From the NCBI RefSeq assembly GCF_000250655.1, contig NC_016935.1, forward strand, positions 4,296,001 to 4,360,000: a stretch of 64,000 nt of DNA, written 5' to 3'. Source of the stretch: Paenibacillus mucilaginosus 3016 (lineage in GTDB: Bacteria; Bacillota; Bacilli; Paenibacillales; NBRC-103111). This document shows, piece after piece, positions 22,582 through 32,446 of this stretch; within the stretch, counting starts at the first letter, position 1; every line of letters begins with the position of its first letter. The translations under genes were made by a program, and so were the position numbers. The notes under the pieces were generated by a model. The model had not been told where the DNA came from. It was given only the letters and a program-made list of their open reading frames with translations, and made no database searches.

Positions 22582-25257
22582 CTACCGCTCACCGAGCTTC
22601 AGCAGTCCGTAACCGGATGTATTCTGATAGGATTGGCCGGAGGTATCGTTCCAGATCGAGACGCTGTCGCGGTCCCCGTCGCCGTCTTCATCATTGTTGA
22701 CCTGGATATCGAAGCCGATGAGCTCGTTTGCTTTCGGCGGCACTCCGGTCCATGCGATGGAAGCTTCCACCACATAGCCGTCTTCCGTCCGTTTGGCCGC
22801 AGAGATCAGGTTTCCGCTCAGCGAAGCCGGGTTGACTGAACGTTCATTGTCGAAGTTGATCCGGTATTGCCCGTCATCCGGCTCGAAGAAGTCCGTCTTC
22901 GCATTGTTCGTATCCACGAAAATCTCAATGGAATCCTGCTCGTAGGCATTGCCGCTTTGCTTGGACAGCAGCGTATCCTTCACCTCGGCCAAAATATACA
23001 AACGCTCATGGTCCCACAGGGTCCGTACCTTGGCCGTCGATCCCGCCGAACCGATGACATAGCGATCGGTCCGGATGGGATCCATCCCATTCCAGGCCGC
23101 ATCGATCGTTCCGTCAATCACCGGCGTTCCCTGCTTAGCCGATACGTAGCGCGGCCCTTCGTCCAGCTTCAGGACCCCGAACTTGGAGGTATCGGTATCC
23201 TGCGATCCGGTGGTATCGTTCCATGAACTCATCAATACGTCCTTACCAGAACGGTCGGCAATCCGAATATCGAACCCGAGCTCTTGGCCCAGCACCCCGT
23301 TCTCTATGGGGATCGAGGCTTCGATGCGGTACCCGCCCTCGGTCCTGATCGTCTTGTAATCCGCATGCTTGTGCGGATTTGTCCCGCTGCGCCGGAACGT
23401 GTACTTCTTATCGTCCGGTTCATAGGCGGGTGTTTTGCCATTATTACCGTCAATGTATACCTCTACCGCATCATTGCCGTTCACCGTCGTATCGAATACA
23501 TCGATGGTCACATACAGATGCCGCTGATCCCACAGCGATGTAAAGGCAGCTTTTGTCTCGCCGTTCTTCCGAACAGGTACGGAGGTTCCGCGTGCCCAAG
23601 CTTCCTCCAGCCTGCCGTCAATGTTTATCAAGCCGGCGGAGGTGGAAGCAGAGGCATGCCCGATCTCAACCGGTACTTTGCCCGGGTCGACGAGAGCCCA
23701 ATACGCATATTTCGCCTGCAGGTTCTCATCGAAGAGCAGCGGCCAGTTCTTGCGCACGGTCGGGAACGTGCGAAGCCACGTATTTCCGTCATCTTTGCCC
23801 CAGAAGATCACGGCGGTAATTTGGTCTTTATGCTTCTTGAACACGTCGAAGGTATCCTTGTATTGATAGGCCTGCCTGATCTGCAGATCCACCGGGAACG
23901 TCTCCCAGGAATCCGTATCGTTCGTATAGCTGCTCATGTCAAGCTCGGTAATCTGCTGCTCGATGCCCAGATCCCTGAATGCGCCGATCGTCGCATCAAT
24001 CTGCTGCGGGGAAGGACTCTGAATGCTGTTGTGCATCTGATGGCCAACGCCGTCAACGGGAATCCCTTTCTCCTTCAGCCGCTTGATCAAATCATACAGA
24101 TACTGCCGCTTCACCGGATCATGCGTATTGTAGTCGTTGATGAACAGCTTGGCGGACGGGTCGGCGGCATGGGCGTATTCAAACGCCTTCTCGATGTACT
24201 CCTCGCCGGCAATCTGGTACCACAAGCTGTTGCGCAGACCCTGCGGCTGCGAAGGATCGATGACTTCGTTCACCACGTCCCAGGCATAAATACGGCCCTT
24301 GTACCGCCCGACTACCGTATCGATGTGCCGCTTCATCCGCTGCAGGAGAACTTCCTTGCTTGCCAGGTTCCCGTCCGCCCCGCGAAATACCCAATCCGGT
24401 GTCTGGCTGTGCCACACCAGCGTGTGTCCCCGGAAAGCCATCCCATGGTCGACAGCGAATCGGAATGCTTGATCTGCACGCGTAAAATCAAACGTGCCTT
24501 CCTGGGGCTCGGTGGCGTCCCACTTCAGCTCATTGCCTGCCGTCAAGCTGTTAAAATGCTTCTTGAGCAGCTTGGCGTCCGGCCCGTTAGGGTCGGCGAT
24601 CTCAGATACAAGAAAGGCGGATCCGAGCATGAAGTCATCCTCGAACACATCCTTCAGCGAAGGAATATCCTCCTGGATCGCCGCCGGAGGAGAGTCCGGC
24701 AGGCGCTCAATCCGGATATCGTCTATGTAAAAAGCGAGTGTCGGATGATCTGAGGATTCAAAGTATATGGTTACCTTCTCGGAAGCGGCCGGGAGCGTGT
24801 ATTCCCCCTTCAGCCGGACCCAGCCGCCGGCCTGGACCGGCCCCGAAGTGACGCTCTCATAGTGATCGGTGCCGCCCGTTGTCCGCTGGATGGTCATCGA
24901 TACGGAGGCGTCGGGCGTACCTGCGGGCAGACGAAGCCAGGCCGACAGTGCATACGGCTGGCCCTCCTTCATCATCGAGGTGATATCGGCCTGCGGGCCG
25001 TTCCAGCCCTGCGTTCTTCCCTCCACCTGAAGACCATATACGCCGCTGTGCGCCGCGAGGGCGGCCGCCGTCAGAACCTCCGAGCCGCCGCGACCGTACC
25101 AGCCCTGTGCCGTTCCATCCTCGAAGTCGTAAGAGAGGGATTCCTGCTCTGCATTCGCCCGGTTCGGCATCGCTGCAAGAGACATGAAGGTCGTACCAAG
25201 AAGGGCGGCAGACAGCATCAGGGAGAGGGATCGTTTTCGGATGAGTCCCCAATTCAT
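22582..25257 (-). CDS. Secreted endo-1,4-beta-xylanase, CBM22-GH10-CBM9-CBM9
   Basis: This modular xylanase has about 891 residues. The order is a Sec signal peptide (cleavage near ANA-EQE), a CBM22 module (about residues 42-187), a GH10 barrel (about 200-525) and two CBM9 modules (about 538-700 and 708-890). The acid/base Glu lies in WDVVNEVIDPS (about residue 331) and the nucleophile Glu in ITELDMSSY (about 438). GHTLVWHSQTPDWVF and FWGKDDGNTWL are further GH10 blocks. The family cleaves internal xylan bonds with retention, and CBM22/CBM9 bind xylan and reducing ends. It should act outside the cell. No SLH domain is present, so it is released rather than wall-bound. I chose the ATG; an in-frame GTG 12 bases upstream sits too close to AGGAAGG. 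It is the last gene of the importer operon. Confidence 0.92.
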   Translation of the reverse strand: MNWGLIRKRSLSLMLSAALLGTTFMSLAAMPNRANAEQESLSYDFEDGTAQGWYGRGGSEVLTAAALAAHSGVYGLQVEGRTQGWNGPQADITSMMKEGQPYALSAWLRLPAGTPDASVSMTIQRTTGGTDHYESVTSGPVQAGGWVRLKGEYTLPAASEKVTIYFESSDHPTLAFYIDDIRIERLPDSPPAAIQEDIPSLKDVFEDDFMLGSAFLVSEIADPNGPDAKLLKKHFNSLTAGNELKWDATEPQEGTFDFTRADQAFRFAVDHGMAFRGHTLVWHSQTPDWVFRGADGNLASKEVLLQRMKRHIDTVVGRYKGRIYAWDVVNEVIDPSQPQGLRNSLWYQIAGEEYIEKAFEYAHAADPSAKLFINDYNTHDPVKRQYLYDLIKRLKEKGIPVDGVGHQMHNSIQSPSPQQIDATIGAFRDLGIEQQITELDMSSYTNDTDSWETFPVDLQIRQAYQYKDTFDVFKKHKDQITAVIFWGKDDGNTWLRTFPTVRKNWPLLFDENLQAKYAYWALVDPGKVPVEIGHASASTSAGLINIDGRLEEAWARGTSVPVRKNGETKAAFTSLWDQRHLYVTIDVFDTTVNGNDAVEVYIDGNNGKTPAYEPDDKKYTFRRSGTNPHKHADYKTIRTEGGYRIEASIPIENGVLGQELGFDIRIADRSGKDVLMSSWNDTTGSQDTDTSKFGVLKLDEGPRYVSAKQGTPVIDGTIDAAWNGMDPIRTDRYVIGSAGSTAKVRTLWDHERLYILAEVKDTLLSKQSGNAYEQDSIEIFVDTNNAKTDFFEPDDGQYRINFDNERSVNPASLSGNLISAAKRTEDGYVVEASIAWTGVPPKANELIGFDIQVNNDEDGDGDRDSVSIWNDTSGQSYQNTSGYGLLKLGER

Positions 25258-25315
25258 AGCATAAATCACACCTTCCTAAGCGTATTTTTCGTAAGCGCCC
25301 AAACCTATCACACTG

Positions 25316-26215
25316 CTATTCCTTCACACTGCCCATCTGCATCCCGTGTACGAAGTATTTTTGAAGGAACGGATAGACGATGAGAATCGGCAGGGAAGCC
25401 ACGATCGTGATCGATGCCCGGATCGACATCGGTGTTACCATATTGCGGGCGGCACCCGGGTCCGCCCCGTTAGCGACCGCCGCACTGCTGTTCGAGATCA
25501 TGGAAGAAGACAGCAGCTTCATAAGCTCATACTGCAGCGTGCTCAAATTCTGCTTGGAGGAGGCGAAGAGGAACGTATCGAACCACGAGTTCCACTGGCC
25601 AACGGCGACGAACAATGCCACGGTGGCAAGCACCGGCTGGCAGAGCGGCAGAATGATCGACAGGAACGTGCGGAAATCCCCTGCCCCATCTATCTTGGCG
25701 GATTCCACCAGGCCTTCCGGCAGCGTTTGGATATACGTCCGGATCACGATCATATTGAACGCGCTGATCAGACCGGGAATGATGTACACCATAAAGTGAT
25801 TGAGCAGATGCAGGTCTTTGATCAGGAAGTAATAGGGAATCAGTCCGGCATTGAAGTACATCGTGAGCACGATGATGATCGTAACCGGCTTGCGGAATAC
25901 ATATTCCTTGCGGCTGATCGTATAGGCAATCATGGAAGTCAGGAACAGGCTCAGTACGGTGGCGATCACCGTGCGAGCGACGGACACCCAGAAGGCGTGA
26001 AAGATATTGCCGCCTGCGAAGACCGCCTCGTAGTTCTGAACCGTCCAGATGCGGGGCCAAAGATAGATTCCCCCGCGGATCGTATCATTGCCGGCGTTGA
26101 ATGAAATCGCGAGCGTATTCAGAAACGGATACAGCGTAACGACCGCCATCAGGATCATGACTACCGCGTTGAACGTATGAAAGAATAGCGGCTCCATCTG
26201 GATCCGGGTTCTCAT
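25316..26215 (-). CDS. LplC/YtcP-type sugar ABC permease
   Basis: This 299-residue CUT1 permease has six membrane segments and the EAA-like loop VESAKIDGAGDFRTFLSIILPLCQPVLATVALF (about residues 177-209). GGAGGACAAACCG precedes the ATG. It is encoded 13 bases behind its LplB partner and 58 bases ahead of the GH10 xylanase gene. The order lipoprotein, permease, permease, GH10 xylanase recalls the aldouronate-utilisation operon of Paenibacillus (lplA-lplB-ytcP-aguA-xynA2-xynB), but no GH67 alpha-glucuronidase gene is present in this window. Confidence 0.9.
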   Translation of the reverse strand: MRTRIQMEPLFFHTFNAVVMILMAVVTLYPFLNTLAISFNAGNDTIRGGIYLWPRIWTVQNYEAVFAGGNIFHAFWVSVARTVIATVLSLFLTSMIAYTISRKEYVFRKPVTIIIVLTMYFNAGLIPYYFLIKDLHLLNHFMVYIIPGLISAFNMIVIRTYIQTLPEGLVESAKIDGAGDFRTFLSIILPLCQPVLATVALFVAVGQWNSWFDTFLFASSKQNLSTLQYELMKLLSSSMISNSSAAVANGADPGAARNMVTPMSIRASITIVASLPILIVYPFLQKYFVHGMQMGSVKE

Positions 26216-26228
26216 CGGTTTGTCCTCC

Positions 26229-27200
26229 TCATATCAGTCTGTCTTCGCCGAGCCGCTTGGCGATCGTGTTCGCGGCAAAGATGAGAGAAATACTGACCAC
26301 TGTCTTGAATATGCCTGCCGCGGTAGCCAGCGAATAGTTGCCGACCTGCAGGCCGTACTTCAGCACGAAGATATCGATCGTCTGCGCCCAATCGACAACG
26401 ACGCCGTTGCCTAGGAGGTACTGCACCTCGAAGCCTGCTTCGAGGATCCAGCCCATATTCATAATGAGCAGAATGACAACGATCGACTTGATGCCCGGCA
26501 GCGTCACATAGAGCATTTTCTGGTACCGGTTCGCCCCGTCGATCTCCGCCGCTTCATACTGGGCCGGATCGATCGAAGTAATGGCGGCCAGGTAGATAAT
26601 CGCGTTCCAGCCGACTTCCTTCCATACATGGGAAGCCCCCACGATGCCCCAAAAATAGCTGGGCTCGCTGAGCCACATGACCGGTCCGTCGATCCACCCG
26701 AGCTTCATGAGCAGTACATTGACAATGCCGCCGTCAACAGACAGCGAGTTGGCCACAATGCCCGTTACAATAATCCAGGACAGGAAGTGCGGCAGGTACG
26801 ATATCGTCTGAATCGTGCGCTTGTACAGCTTGTGTTTGATCTCGTTAAGCAGGATCGCGAACACGATCGCCGTAACGAAGCCGAGAACCATGTTGATCAG
26901 GCTCATGGCGATCGTATTGCGCAGCACGTTCAGGAACGTAGCGTCGCTGAACAGAAAGGCAAAATGCTTGAAGCCCACCCATTCCTGCTCCGAGAAGGAC
27001 TTCGCCGGGCGGTAGTTCTGAAAGGCCATGGTCCATCCCCATATGGGGTAATAAGAGAATAAAATAACATAAGCCACGATGGGCATCGACATCCACATCA
27101 GCTGCTTCTGTCCGCGCATACGATGCAGCAAGGACGCTCTCCGGGAGGCGGCGCCCGCTGCGGATTTCTTGGATGGCACGATTTGTTGAATGCCCGCCAT
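26229..27200 (-). CDS. LplB-type sugar ABC permease
   Basis: This 323-residue CUT1 permease starts at MAGIQQIVPSKK, 7 bases after GGAGGAG. A basic cytosolic N-terminus (SRRASLLHRMRGQKQ) precedes the first membrane segment (LMWMSMPIVAYVILFSYYPIWG). The EAA loop reads YEAAEIDGANRYQKMLYVTLPGIKSIVVILL, with the family GA-rich turn. It is encoded 105 bases behind the lipoprotein gene and 13 bases before the second permease. Together with the lipoprotein at 27306-28955 it forms a xylo-oligosaccharide or aldouronate importer, by analogy with Paenibacillus systems. Confidence 0.9.
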   Translation of the reverse strand: MAGIQQIVPSKKSAAGAASRRASLLHRMRGQKQLMWMSMPIVAYVILFSYYPIWGWTMAFQNYRPAKSFSEQEWVGFKHFAFLFSDATFLNVLRNTIAMSLINMVLGFVTAIVFAILLNEIKHKLYKRTIQTISYLPHFLSWIIVTGIVANSLSVDGGIVNVLLMKLGWIDGPVMWLSEPSYFWGIVGASHVWKEVGWNAIIYLAAITSIDPAQYEAAEIDGANRYQKMLYVTLPGIKSIVVILLIMNMGWILEAGFEVQYLLGNGVVVDWAQTIDIFVLKYGLQVGNYSLATAAGIFKTVVSISLIFAANTIAKRLGEDRLI

Positions 27201-27305
27201 CGTTCTCTCCTCCTGTCTCTCTAGCGGTTGGAGCATCTGACGAAAGCGGTGGAAAGCACGGGAAGGTATGCCGGTGCTCTCCACCGTTTCATCGACGTCC
27301 TCCGT

Positions 27306-28955
27306 TTATTTGGAAGACCAGTTTTTGATCCTCCACTGAATCTGCTCGTTGATGCGGTCCTCGTAAGCCTTCACGTTGATTTTCTTGTAGGCATTGACAT
27401 ACTCGTTCCACACGGAGTCGAATTGGTCCGTTTTGGACATGATCGCCTTCGGCAAATATTTGAGTGAAGCGTCGGTCATCTGCTTATTGGCGACCGCGGC
27501 ATCGGAGCCGTCGATCAGATCGATCTGCCATGCCGGGTAATAGACCGGATTCTCAGGCGGCGGGGAGAAGAAGTCCGTCCAGGTCTTATGCCCGTAAGCA
27601 TCGAGCAGCTCCTTATCCTCCGGCTTCAAGGATTGGTAGAACTCCTCCGGCTGGCTGCCCGCACTTGTCGCATTCCCGTCACTGAAGGTGCCTTCCATCT
27701 TCGGTACGGCCCCGAAGAATCCGTCGGCACGGTTGGCAAGCTTCCAGGCCGGGTCCTCCTGCTGCTTGCGCTGCTCCGGCGTACGGTAGAACTTCCCGTC
27801 CTTGCCGACCATATAGTCGACGCCCTCTTCCCCCCATGACAGCAGCTTCTGGTATTTCTCATCCATCAGCGCGTCGAGGAATTTGATGATGCGTACGGGG
27901 TCTTTGGCGTCCTTGCTGATGCCGAAGCCGTTGTTTAAGTTGGGTGCCGGTCGCTCGAGATAGTAATCCTTGATGCTTGTGTCATAGACCAGCGGGAACC
28001 CGACATAGGTTCTGCCGATCTTATTCTGCGAGACCAGCGTATCTTCCGCCGGCTGGAAGTTCCAATGCTGGTCGAACATGCCGAGCACGCGGCCGGACGA
28101 CAGCTTCGCGAGGTACTGATCGTAGTTCTGGACGAACGCCTCCTTATCCAGCAGGCCGTCGTTATACAGGCCGTTCAGTTCCTTGTAATACCGCTTGGCC
28201 ATATCCTTGTCGGCGAATACGGACGCTACGGCGTTATCCACGACCACTCCGCCGTCGTTCGGATGGCCTGTCAGATGCTCGGGCGCATTCAGCAGCGGAA
28301 AGGTTCTCCAGTCGTAGGCGAGGGTGGTGAAACCGATCGTCGGTTGGCCGTCGATGGCCGGATGCTTCTTCGCATAATCGCGGATCAGCTTCAAGTAATC
28401 GTCCAGGGTCTTCGGTGTGGGGTAACCCGCTTCCTTCAGAATATCTTTTTGGATCCAGAACGCCGGGCCGGAATAATAAGTGGTAAGATACTCCCCGCTA
28501 ATCACTCCGTAGTTCGGCAGCCAATAGATATGCCCGTCTTTGGAGTCCTTCATCTTGTTCCAAACCTTAGCAAAGTGTTTTTTGAGATTGGGCGCATGCT
28601 GGTCGATCAGTTCCTCCAGCGGAATGACCGCTCCCGCCGACACGAGCTTTGGGTCAGCCGTAATAAGGTCCGGGTAGTCGCCCCCCGCGATCATCACACC
28701 GAGCTTTTGCTGCAGGTCACCGACGATGAATTCCATGTTCAGCTTGACACCGAGCTCCTGCTCGATTTTTTTGTAGATCCGGTTATCCGCCGTCGGCGCC
28801 TGATTCGGCGTATTGATGAACGCGGATATGCTAAGCGCTTTCGTTCCATCTGTTGAAGCCATGTTGTCGCTGCCGCTGTCCGAACAGCCGGTAAGCCCCA
28901 GACTGAGTGCCAGAACAAGCGGCATCCGGCCGCCTTTGTTCCTTGCTCCCCCCAT
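27306..28955 (-). CDS. Extracellular sugar-binding lipoprotein of the xylanase operon
   Basis: This 549-residue lipoprotein has lipobox LGLTGC (Cys near residue 24) after a short basic N-terminus. The solute-binding fold shows YKKIEQELGVKLNMEFIVGDLQQKLGVMIAGGDYPDLI split across two strands, and the Trp-rich ligand-site elements TLAYDWRTFPLL and MFDQHWNFQPAEDT. CTACTTT-type promoter elements are unclear, but a good AAGGAGGAG site precedes the ATG and a cre box lies 65 bases upstream. It is the first gene of the operon that ends with the GH10 xylanase. The YesM/YesN pair read from the same strand immediately upstream is its likely regulator. Confidence 0.9.
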   Translation of the reverse strand: MGGARNKGGRMPLVLALSLGLTGCSDSGSDNMASTDGTKALSISAFINTPNQAPTADNRIYKKIEQELGVKLNMEFIVGDLQQKLGVMIAGGDYPDLITADPKLVSAGAVIPLEELIDQHAPNLKKHFAKVWNKMKDSKDGHIYWLPNYGVISGEYLTTYYSGPAFWIQKDILKEAGYPTPKTLDDYLKLIRDYAKKHPAIDGQPTIGFTTLAYDWRTFPLLNAPEHLTGHPNDGGVVVDNAVASVFADKDMAKRYYKELNGLYNDGLLDKEAFVQNYDQYLAKLSSGRVLGMFDQHWNFQPAEDTLVSQNKIGRTYVGFPLVYDTSIKDYYLERPAPNLNNGFGISKDAKDPVRIIKFLDALMDEKYQKLLSWGEEGVDYMVGKDGKFYRTPEQRKQQEDPAWKLANRADGFFGAVPKMEGTFSDGNATSAGSQPEEFYQSLKPEDKELLDAYGHKTWTDFFSPPPENPVYYPAWQIDLIDGSDAAVANKQMTDASLKYLPKAIMSKTDQFDSVWNEYVNAYKKINVKAYEDRINEQIQWRIKNWSSK

Positions 28956-29019
28956 GCCTTTCTCCTCCTTCGGTAATGAAATGGTCTATGAATTGGTTTA
29001 CTTCTTTATTATGTGGAAA

Positions 29020-29033
29020 TGTATCCGTTTACA
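29020..29033 (-). promoter_or_regulatory. cre (CcpA) box upstream of the xylanase operon
   Basis: tgtatccgtttaca matches the CcpA consensus TGWNANCGNTNNCA with one mismatch and keeps the TGTA/TACA symmetry. It lies about 65 bases upstream of the lipoprotein start. A CATAAT with downstream position suggests that the site overlaps the -35 region, which would allow direct glucose repression of the importer and xylanase. Confidence 0.6.
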
Positions 29034-29066
29034 AAATAAATAGATTAAAGCTCTATGCCCCCTTAA

Positions 29067-30641
29067 CTATAGATGCTGCGGGGAGGGTTCCGAAGGAAGC
29101 TGCTCCTCTCTCTGAAACAAAAGCCTGTAATGGGCGGGCTTCATCCCAAGTCGTTTCTCGAACTGCTTGAGAAAATGCTGATAGCCGCAGTAGCCAAGGG
29201 ATTCCGCGATAACATACGAGGCCACATTCGTCTCTCTGAGCAGCCGCCGGGCTTCCTCGATGCGAAGGTCATGAATATAATCCAAAATGCCCACCCCGTA
29301 CTTTCGGGAGAACGACTGGCCCAAGTAGACAGGGTTGATATAGAAGCGGTCTGCGAGTTCTTTGATCGTGAACGTTTCCCTGTAATGGCGACGCAGGAAG
29401 TCGGCTACCTGAGCCTGCGTGCTTCCCGTCTGTCTCTCCCACAGCGTGGAAGCGGCTGATTGGCAATTCAGGCAGAACCGGGTCAGCATTCGGGCGGTCT
29501 CCTCTATGTGACTGCCATACCGCATCGAGGTTCCAAAGCCCGATGAATGAAGAAGTTCATCGGCATTGCCGCCGAGCTCCTTATAGAGCATGGCGCAGCG
29601 AAGCAGCACCTGCGTCGTAAATATACCTACAAGCTCGGGCAGTGTCATCCGCTCTTGGAACGTACGGAAAGCTTCCCTGACCGCAGCGGCAACCGTTTCC
29701 GGGTGCCCTCCCTCCACTGCATCTATGATGGTATCCGCCGCTTTCAGGGCCTCCGGGTCGGAAGAGAGGGTCCTGCCTTGAATGTCGGCATAATGAACGA
29801 TACCGGCAGGGCTGTAGTACAAAAACCTTGCGGCCTCAAGCGCGCTGCTGTAAGAGAGCGTCAGGTCATGGAAACGATCTATGCTGCAGCCTGCGGCCAC
29901 CCCTGCCCTGACGCCGGATGACGTGCACTGCACAGTCTCATGCAGACGCTCTGCGAATACCCGGATGCTGCCGGGTTCTCGCGAACCGTAGACGAGCCCG
30001 AAGGTGCCCCTGCTCGAGTCGACCAGGCAGCAGCAGGCTGATCTCTCCGCCAAACGCTGCGCGGCTTCCCGGGCCCTGCCCGAGCTTTCTTCATCCGTCT
30101 CGACATGCAGATAAGTCCACTCGGACGCCCGGTCCGCAAGCTTCTCCAGCGTCCGTGCCGCTTCCCGCCGCTCGGCCGTCTCGCTCCCGTAGAGCAGCAC
30201 CGAAAGCGAGCGGCTGAACGCATAACCTTCCGCCTTGTCGCTGATGAGCTTTCGCCTCTCCCGTTCACGAAGCTCCGCGTCAAGCTGCACCAGAACCTCT
30301 TCCACTTCCGAGGGGATGAGCGGCTTCGTCAAATAATGCGAAACGCCCATACGCATTGCCTGTCTCGCATAGTCGAAATCGCTGTGCCCGCTCATGATCA
30401 CGAACAGGATGGAGTCCAGCCCCTCCCGGCGTGTTTCTTCCATAAGCTCCATCCCGTTCATCACCGGCATGCAGATGTCGGTAACGACCAGATGGGGCGG
30501 ATCCCTAAGGATATGACGAAGAGCCTCCACCCCGCTGCCGTATGCAGAGTCAATTTGAAAGCCATGCTTCTCCCAATCCACCATGATCCTAAGCCCCTCG
30601 ATGGCGTACGGCTCATCATCCACCAGCAGCACTTTGTACAC
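29067..30641 (-). CDS. yesN: YesN-type response regulator, AraC output domain
   Basis: This 524-residue protein starts at a GTG 7 bases after GGAGG and just past the YesM stop, giving MYKVLLVDDEPYAIEGLRIMV. The receiver has its Asp in PHLVVTDICMPVMNGMELM and Lys in SHYLTKPLIPSEVE. The C-terminal AraC domain has FTIKELADRFYINPVYLGQSFSRKYGVGI and SLGYCGYQHFLKQFEKRLGMKPAHYR. A longer open frame runs upstream antisense through the kinase gene and is an artefact. The gene is directly upstream of the cre box and importer-xylanase operon, its most likely target. Confidence 0.9.
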   Translation of the reverse strand: MYKVLLVDDEPYAIEGLRIMVDWEKHGFQIDSAYGSGVEALRHILRDPPHLVVTDICMPVMNGMELMEETRREGLDSILFVIMSGHSDFDYARQAMRMGVSHYLTKPLIPSEVEEVLVQLDAELRERERRKLISDKAEGYAFSRSLSVLLYGSETAERREAARTLEKLADRASEWTYLHVETDEESSGRAREAAQRLAERSACCCLVDSSRGTFGLVYGSREPGSIRVFAERLHETVQCTSSGVRAGVAAGCSIDRFHDLTLSYSSALEAARFLYYSPAGIVHYADIQGRTLSSDPEALKAADTIIDAVEGGHPETVAAAVREAFRTFQERMTLPELVGIFTTQVLLRCAMLYKELGGNADELLHSSGFGTSMRYGSHIEETARMLTRFCLNCQSAASTLWERQTGSTQAQVADFLRRHYRETFTIKELADRFYINPVYLGQSFSRKYGVGILDYIHDLRIEEARRLLRETNVASYVIAESLGYCGYQHFLKQFEKRLGMKPAHYRLLFQREEQLPSEPSPQHL

Positions 30642-30643
30642 GT

Positions 30644-32446
30644 TTACGCCTCCTTCATCCATACCTTCACATCCAGCCTGGAGACCGGAATATGAAAGCC
30701 CGCCTCCGTTCCCGTATCCGGATCGCTCTCCATTAGAAAACGGGCCTGATCGTGATAGAACAGCCCCAGCCGCCGGTATACGCTGCGTATTCCGATATGG
30801 CCGTCCATCCTTCGGTCGGACCGTATATCCTCCATCAGCCTTCTGAGCTTCGCTTCCTCCATACCGACCCCGTTGTCGGAGACCTGGATTTCCAGCGCAC
30901 GCTCCGTCAGCCGCGCAGCGACCCTGATTTTGCGATTGTCCTTTCGGGCCTGAAGCCCATGCTTGCAGGCATTCTCCACGAGCGGTTGAATGCTCATTCG
31001 GGGGATGCGCAGAGCAAGCGCCCGCGGATCGATGTCGAAGGTGTAATCGAACAGTTCGCCGAAGCGGAATTTCTCGATCTGCAGGTACATCGCCGTGAAC
31101 TGAATCTCTTCCTGCAGCGGAACGAGATCGTCCGCACGGGTGAGCAGCTGCCTCATGAGCAGGGACAAGTTTTTCATAATCTCGGCCACGTCGGTATATC
31201 CCTTTTTCGTGCATACGACCAGCAAAGCGTTCAGCGTATTGAACAGAAAATGCGGATTCATTTGGCTTTGCAGCATGGAGAGTTCCGTGCGTACCCGTTC
31301 GAGCTCAAGACTTTTTTGCCGGATCTCCAGCTTGTAGACTTCGTTGATGAGCGAGTTGATTTTGCAGGTCATGACGTTGAAGTTCCGGATAAGAGCGCCG
31401 ATCTCATCGCGTCCCTCCGGGATGTCGATCAGGTCGAAGCACTCGTTGCGTACCCTGCCCATGTGCTTGGACAGCTTTTTGACCCGGTAATGATAGGAGC
31501 GGAGAATAATCCAGATCAGGAGCGTAGGCAGCACCGTGCTTGCGACGGCAAGCCAATATATGGAACGATGGGCGGCCGCCAGCAGCGCATCCATGCGCCG
31601 GGTATCGGCAAAGCCGACCAGCTTCCACCCCTTCACATAGTTCAAGCTCGCTATGGGCCGCTCCAACACTAACCCGGATTCCGGGTCAGCGGCCTGGAAA
31701 GACGGATGGGCCGGGATCTGTGCGCCCGGCTCCCCGAAGCCTGCGCTGGTGGCCACCACCCGGTTCTGTTCATCGACAAGCTGAAGCTGAAGGCTTCCGG
31801 TCTCCCGATTCAGAATGCGGTCCACTTTGTCCACGTTCAGGTCGATCTTCAAATACTTGGCATACTTCGAATAAGAGGGGAACTTGTTCATCCGGGAAAC
31901 GATGCTGATGCGCCTGCCGGGGTTGAAGATGCGGTTGTCGTGGTAAGCCGTGAAGGAGATGCTTCCATCCGTGCTCATCAGCCGCTCCAGCCATGGCGTA
32001 TTCTGGCTCCCCGTACCGATGACATGGTAGTGCGTACCGGTCTGTATCGTCGGGTTATCCGCATAGATGCCGATTTCCAGTATATTGGGAGAGGCGGACT
32101 GATAGCGGGTCAATTTCCCCCGCAGGGAGCTGTTATATTCTTCATAGTAATCGACCGCGGTATCATACGTTCGATCGAGCGCTTCGTATATCGAATTGTC
32201 GCTTGCGATCGAATGGCTGAGTGCCACGCTCTCCTCAATCATGCCGAGCAGCTCCCCCGAAGCCCTTTCGATCGACTTGCGGAGATTATCTTCCTCGCGG
32301 ATCCGAATATCGGCGGTATGGCGCTGATAGAAGAAGATATTGAGCGCAATGATAGGGAAAAGCACGCAGAACAAGTAGATCAGCAAAAATTTATACTTGA
32401 GAGGAATGTCGTTGACTTTATGGAACATCCGGCCTGGATTCCGCAT
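30644..32446 (-). CDS. yesM: YesM-type sensor histidine kinase
   Basis: This 600-residue membrane kinase starts MRNPGRMFHKVND, after GGGAGGATCGGT. The first membrane segment is KYKFLLIYLFCVLFPIIALNIFF. An extracytoplasmic sensor of about 260 residues ends at a second segment near IYWLAVASTVLPTLLIWIIL. A HAMP-like linker is followed by the phospho-acceptor block SQMNPHFLFNTLNALLVV and the GHKL domain with VENACKHGLQ and DNGVGM. It overlaps the preceding response-regulator gene by 29 bases and lies 2 bases from the following one. The kinase is therefore sandwiched between two regulators, an unusual order for this family. Confidence 0.9.
   Translation of the reverse strand: MRNPGRMFHKVNDIPLKYKFLLIYLFCVLFPIIALNIFFYQRHTADIRIREEDNLRKSIERASGELLGMIEESVALSHSIASDNSIYEALDRTYDTAVDYYEEYNSSLRGKLTRYQSASPNILEIGIYADNPTIQTGTHYHVIGTGSQNTPWLERLMSTDGSISFTAYHDNRIFNPGRRISIVSRMNKFPSYSKYAKYLKIDLNVDKVDRILNRETGSLQLQLVDEQNRVVATSAGFGEPGAQIPAHPSFQAADPESGLVLERPIASLNYVKGWKLVGFADTRRMDALLAAAHRSIYWLAVASTVLPTLLIWIILRSYHYRVKKLSKHMGRVRNECFDLIDIPEGRDEIGALIRNFNVMTCKINSLINEVYKLEIRQKSLELERVRTELSMLQSQMNPHFLFNTLNALLVVCTKKGYTDVAEIMKNLSLLMRQLLTRADDLVPLQEEIQFTAMYLQIEKFRFGELFDYTFDIDPRALALRIPRMSIQPLVENACKHGLQARKDNRKIRVAARLTERALEIQVSDNGVGMEEAKLRRLMEDIRSDRRMDGHIGIRSVYRRLGLFYHDQARFLMESDPDTGTEAGFHIPVSRLDVKVWMKEA

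Noticed and set aside
23284..24753. A 489-codon open frame on the plus strand opposite the GH10 xylanase gene
   Set aside because: It is the antisense frame of a GC-rich coding region. The protein has no recognisable domain and no ribosome-binding site precedes it.
28065..28856. 263-codon plus-strand frame opposite the lipoprotein gene
   Set aside because: It is a shadow of the lipoprotein gene on the other strand, without known motifs or a start signal.
30642..31214. N-terminal extension of the response regulator at 29067-30641
   Set aside because: The extension is antisense to the kinase gene, and a receiver domain with a proper GTG start and GGAGG site begins at 30641.
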